Positions 5,944-7,796 of a stretch of DNA of 7,796 bases are shown here, piece after piece. This DNA is from Firmicutes bacterium ZCTH02-B6 (GTDB taxonomy: Bacteria; Bacillota; Limnochordia; Limnochordales; ZCTH02-B6). Numbering within the stretch: position 1 is the stretch's first letter; each line of letters starts with the position of its first letter. The position numbers were made by a program, and so were the translations under genes. Below the pieces are notes generated by a model, which was not told the DNA's origin, made no database searches, and saw only the letters and a program-made list of their open reading frames with translations. The DNA lies in the NCBI GenBank assembly GCA_002159155.1, contig LZRQ01000165.1, forward strand, positions 1 through 7,796. The letters are read 5' to 3'.

Positions 5944-7256
5944 TCAAAGCTCTCCATAGCAGCGACGACCACGGGGTTGTCCTCGATCTCCTTGGGGATG
6001 ACCCATACAAAGAACGTGCTGCCGGACTTGAGGGCGTAGAAAGTCACGGTCCGGTACCACAGGTCCACGGCGGACCACGGCTCGGTGTAGTTGGGCCGCA
6101 CTACGATATCCGCCGCGACGCCCGCCTGCCCGCCGAGACGCGCCCGGCGGGTGGAGACGGTGTAGATGTAAGCATACTGGCCCATCACGTTGTTCTTGAG
6201 CTCTTCCAGCGCCTGCTGGACCGTGACGGGCACGTTGTCGATGACCGCCAGCAGGATCTCGTACTGGGCGCCTTTCTGCTCCCACTCATCGAAGTAGTCC
6301 CACAGGAAGAGGCTCTTAGTCGTGGAGCGGCTTCCGAAAGGTAGCACCCCGTGCCAAGGCTCGATGGCGTCGCCCCGGGCCGTGGACTGCTCCTCCCACA
6401 GCTCCCAGTCGCCGGGAACGGCGAAGCGGTAATGGCCGCCAGGACTGGTGTAATAGCCGCCGGTCGGGCCTGGCGGCGTGCCGGGTGCCGAGGGAAACAC
6501 GACGGGCACGGGCGATGCGCCGGCGGCCTGGCCGGAGGGCACCCCGCCGGCCACGCCCGCCATCCCGGAAGCCGGGCCGCCCTCAAGACCGGCGCCTACG
6601 CCAAAGCCGGCAGCCGGCGCCTGCGGGCGAGCGGTTTCATGGAGCACCAGCGTCTGCATGACAGCGTTGAACGTCGGCACTTGGTTGTTAAAGCGGACCG
6701 CCTCGTCGGCAAAGGCCACAGAAAGCAGCCGCCCATCGTATTGCACAAAGGCGCGGCCCTCCAAAAGCGACACGCCGCCCTCACGATAGCCGTATACGAT
6801 AAAGCTGGCCTCTTTGCCCGCGAGGCTGCCGGCCGTGGGTGCGCTGACGAGCTGAAAGCCGGCCGGGCCGCTGGGCCCGCTCAGGAAGCGAAGAGCTTCC
6901 TGGGCCTCCGCAGCCGGTTGGCCGCTGGGCGTCGCAGGCGAGACGAGCTCGACAAACAGCAGATCGTGGTCGCCCGTCCCGTAAAAGACAAACAAGTCGT
7001 CGTCACTCATGTCGGGTTGAAATGTCCAGCCGGGTGGGATCCGCAGGGAAAACCGACCTTGCGGGTCGTCGAAGATGGTCCAATCTTGGCCCATTCCGGT
7101 GCCAAACTGGGCACTGGCGAGGCTGGCATAGGCGAGCAAGAGGACAAAGGCCGCCAACGGCAGCCGGGGAACCCGGCTGTGCCGCCCGGGCAGGTTGCCT
7201 CGCCCCGCCGGCAGACACACCGCCCCCCTGCGGTTTAACGAAGACAATACCCCCAC
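5928..7256 (-). CDS. Exported protein with two Mog1/PsbP-like domains
   Basis: About 442 residues with the chosen start. A signal peptide (hydrophobic LAAFVLLLAYASLASA, cleavage likely after ASA before QFGTG) sends it across the membrane. Domain 1 (about 55-205) contains GRFSLRIPPGWTF and ends with FNAVMQTLVL. A Gly/Ala/Pro linker (about 210-265) follows. Domain 2 (about 265-442) contains GHYRFAVPGDWELWE and ends with VVVAAMESFEWLGR. The pattern F-x-(V/I)-P-x-x-W near the start and a helix ending in S-F near the end matches Mog1/PsbP-like ligand-binding folds. The reaction or ligand is unknown. I chose the GTG at 7256-7254 because GAGGGGAG sits 7 nt upstream. A TTG at 7262 is in frame but only 1 nt from that SD, and would add two residues. 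It is first in the presumed operon, overlapping the next gene by 16 nt, and is related by its domain type to the M48 C-terminus. Confidence 0.85.
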   Translation of the reverse strand: MGVLSSLNRRGAVCLPAGRGNLPGRHSRVPRLPLAAFVLLLAYASLASAQFGTGMGQDWTIFDDPQGRFSLRIPPGWTFQPDMSDDDLFVFYGTGDHDLLFVELVSPATPSGQPAAEAQEALRFLSGPSGPAGFQLVSAPTAGSLAGKEASFIVYGYREGGVSLLEGRAFVQYDGRLLSVAFADEAVRFNNQVPTFNAVMQTLVLHETARPQAPAAGFGVGAGLEGGPASGMAGVAGGVPSGQAAGASPVPVVFPSAPGTPPGPTGGYYTSPGGHYRFAVPGDWELWEEQSTARGDAIEPWHGVLPFGSRSTTKSLFLWDYFDEWEQKGAQYEILLAVIDNVPVTVQQALEELKNNVMGQYAYIYTVSTRRARLGGQAGVAADIVVRPNYTEPWSAVDLWYRTVTFYALKSGSTFFVWVIPKEIEDNPVVVAAMESFEWLGR

Positions 7257-7674
7257 GCGCAAACTCCCCTCTCATGCTTTGGGTAAACTGCACGGACTTG
7301 CTGGCTGACTGGCGATGAGAGCGGCAACGAAGAGACGCCAGTGCAGAAGCCGCAGGCGGGTAGGGTTGGAAAGGGCTTGGCCCGACCAGCCGGGCGATCT
7401 TGGATGGGACTAATTCTCTGGCTGGTTCCCCGTTCCTGCATTGCCAGGAGGGGCGGCAAGAAAAATCCGGCGATGACGCGGGGTGCTGATTTTCGGAAAA
7501 AACATCCCCCGCCAGCAGGAGACTGGAACAGGACCGGGAATGTCCCTTACTTGTTTTTCCACTTCATGCTCCTTCGACGGCGGAAGCGGGCCTGCTGAAA
7601 AGTGCAGGGACGGAACAGGCCGGTTGCGTCCAGCGGCGGCATTGCGGCGGCGGATGGGGCGATGGGAGGTCGCC
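7257..7674. other. Divergent intergenic region upstream of the exported-protein operon
   Basis: About 420 nt with no supported gene. It must contain the promoters of the minus-strand operon and of the plus-strand gene at 7675, but I could not find a convincing -35/-10 pair for either. It holds an inverted repeat (7308-7342), a bulged hairpin (7428-7431 and 7434-7438 with 7445-7453), a small stem (7591-7595/7604-7608) and local A/T runs near 7461-7465, 7497-7502 and 7553-7558 that contrast with the GC-rich surroundings. No riboswitch family could be recognised. Confidence 0.5.
7308..7342. repeat. Inverted repeat upstream of the operon start
   Basis: ACTGGCG (7308-7314) and CGCCAGT (7336-7342) form a perfect 7-bp inverted repeat with a 21-nt purine-rich spacer. 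It lies 52-86 nt upstream of the GTG at 7256. It could be an operator or a 5' leader stem. A direct CTGGC repeat (7301-7305, 7309-7313) overlaps its left arm. Confidence 0.35.
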
Positions 7675-7796
7675 ATGCGGAAATTTCGGGCGTCTGCCGC
7701 GTGTTGCGCCCTGCTGGCGGTGGCGTTAGGGATACTGGGCTTTCCCTCCTGGTCACTGGCCCAGTCCGGCGGGCCGCGGGTGATCCAGCGCGGGCC
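7675..7796 (+). CDS. Exported protein, N-terminus only (runs off right edge)
   Basis: Forty complete codons are present, beginning MRKFRASAACCALLAVALG. This is a textbook Sec signal peptide: a basic N-region (R2, K3, R5), a hydrophobic core and a cleavage site SLA before QSGG. Two cysteines sit inside the core at 10-11, but no lipobox follows. GGGAGG lies 5 nt before the ATG. The mature part visible (QSGGPRVIQRG) is too short to identify. The gene is divergent from the exported-protein operon and may share its regulatory region. Confidence 0.75.
   Translation, partial: MRKFRASAACCALLAVALGILGFPSWSLAQSGGPRVIQRG

Noticed and set aside
6351..7238. A 295-codon plus-strand open frame
   Set aside because: Antisense to the two-domain exported protein; no domain and no convincing SD.
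7531..7560. Weak hairpin followed by a T-rich run, terminator-like
   Set aside because: The stem is only 4 bp (GGAC/GTCC) and no upstream plus-strand gene needs terminating there.
1..7796. CRISPR array, insertion sequence or attachment site
   Set aside because: No regularly spaced repeats, transposase or recombinase sequence, or terminal inverted repeats with target duplications were seen.

Overview
The window is strongly GC-rich bacterial DNA. It has G-rich Shine-Dalgarno (SD) sites, some non-ATG starts (TTG, GTG), and several proteins with Sec-type signal peptides but no lipobox. This would fit a high-GC, possibly thermophilic Firmicutes-like lineage or a relative; nothing in the window fixes the taxonomy.

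Left edge (1-1364, minus): the N-terminal 454 residues of an S9 (prolyl-oligopeptidase-like) peptidase. The catalytic Ser/Asp/His lie beyond the window. Middle left (about 1656-2417, plus): a zinc-binding RNHCP-domain gene (1997-2359) preceded by an unusually long, structured leader. Positions about 1697-1904 of that leader read like a compact version of the 16S rRNA 3' major (head) domain. The h30, h41, h42, h43 and h28 equivalents are in order, with rRNA signature words in single-stranded positions and stems kept as stems although their bases differ. A second hairpin just before the start codon pairs the gene's own Shine-Dalgarno. An 11-nt perfect complement of the 16S 3' tail lies upstream. 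A strong stem-loop follows the gene.

Middle to right (2533-7256, all minus): a likely three-gene operon of exported proteins, transcribed right to left. First is a 442-aa protein with two Mog1/PsbP-like domains. Its stop overlaps the start of a 622-aa beta-propeller-like plus IPT/TIG protein. After 81 nt comes an M48 metalloprotease with a C-terminal domain resembling those of the first gene. The set looks like an extracytoplasmic proteolysis or surface module, but its substrate is unknown.

Right edge (7675-7796, plus): the signal peptide and first residues of another exported protein, divergent from the operon across a gene-free stretch of about 420 nt.

The most interesting object is the RNHCP leader. 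A 16S head-like RNA placed in front of a zinc-ribbon gene whose SD is masked suggests control by rRNA mimicry, either by a head-binding ribosomal protein such as S7 or by the RNHCP protein itself. The 16S comparisons are from memory and need a covariance-model search.
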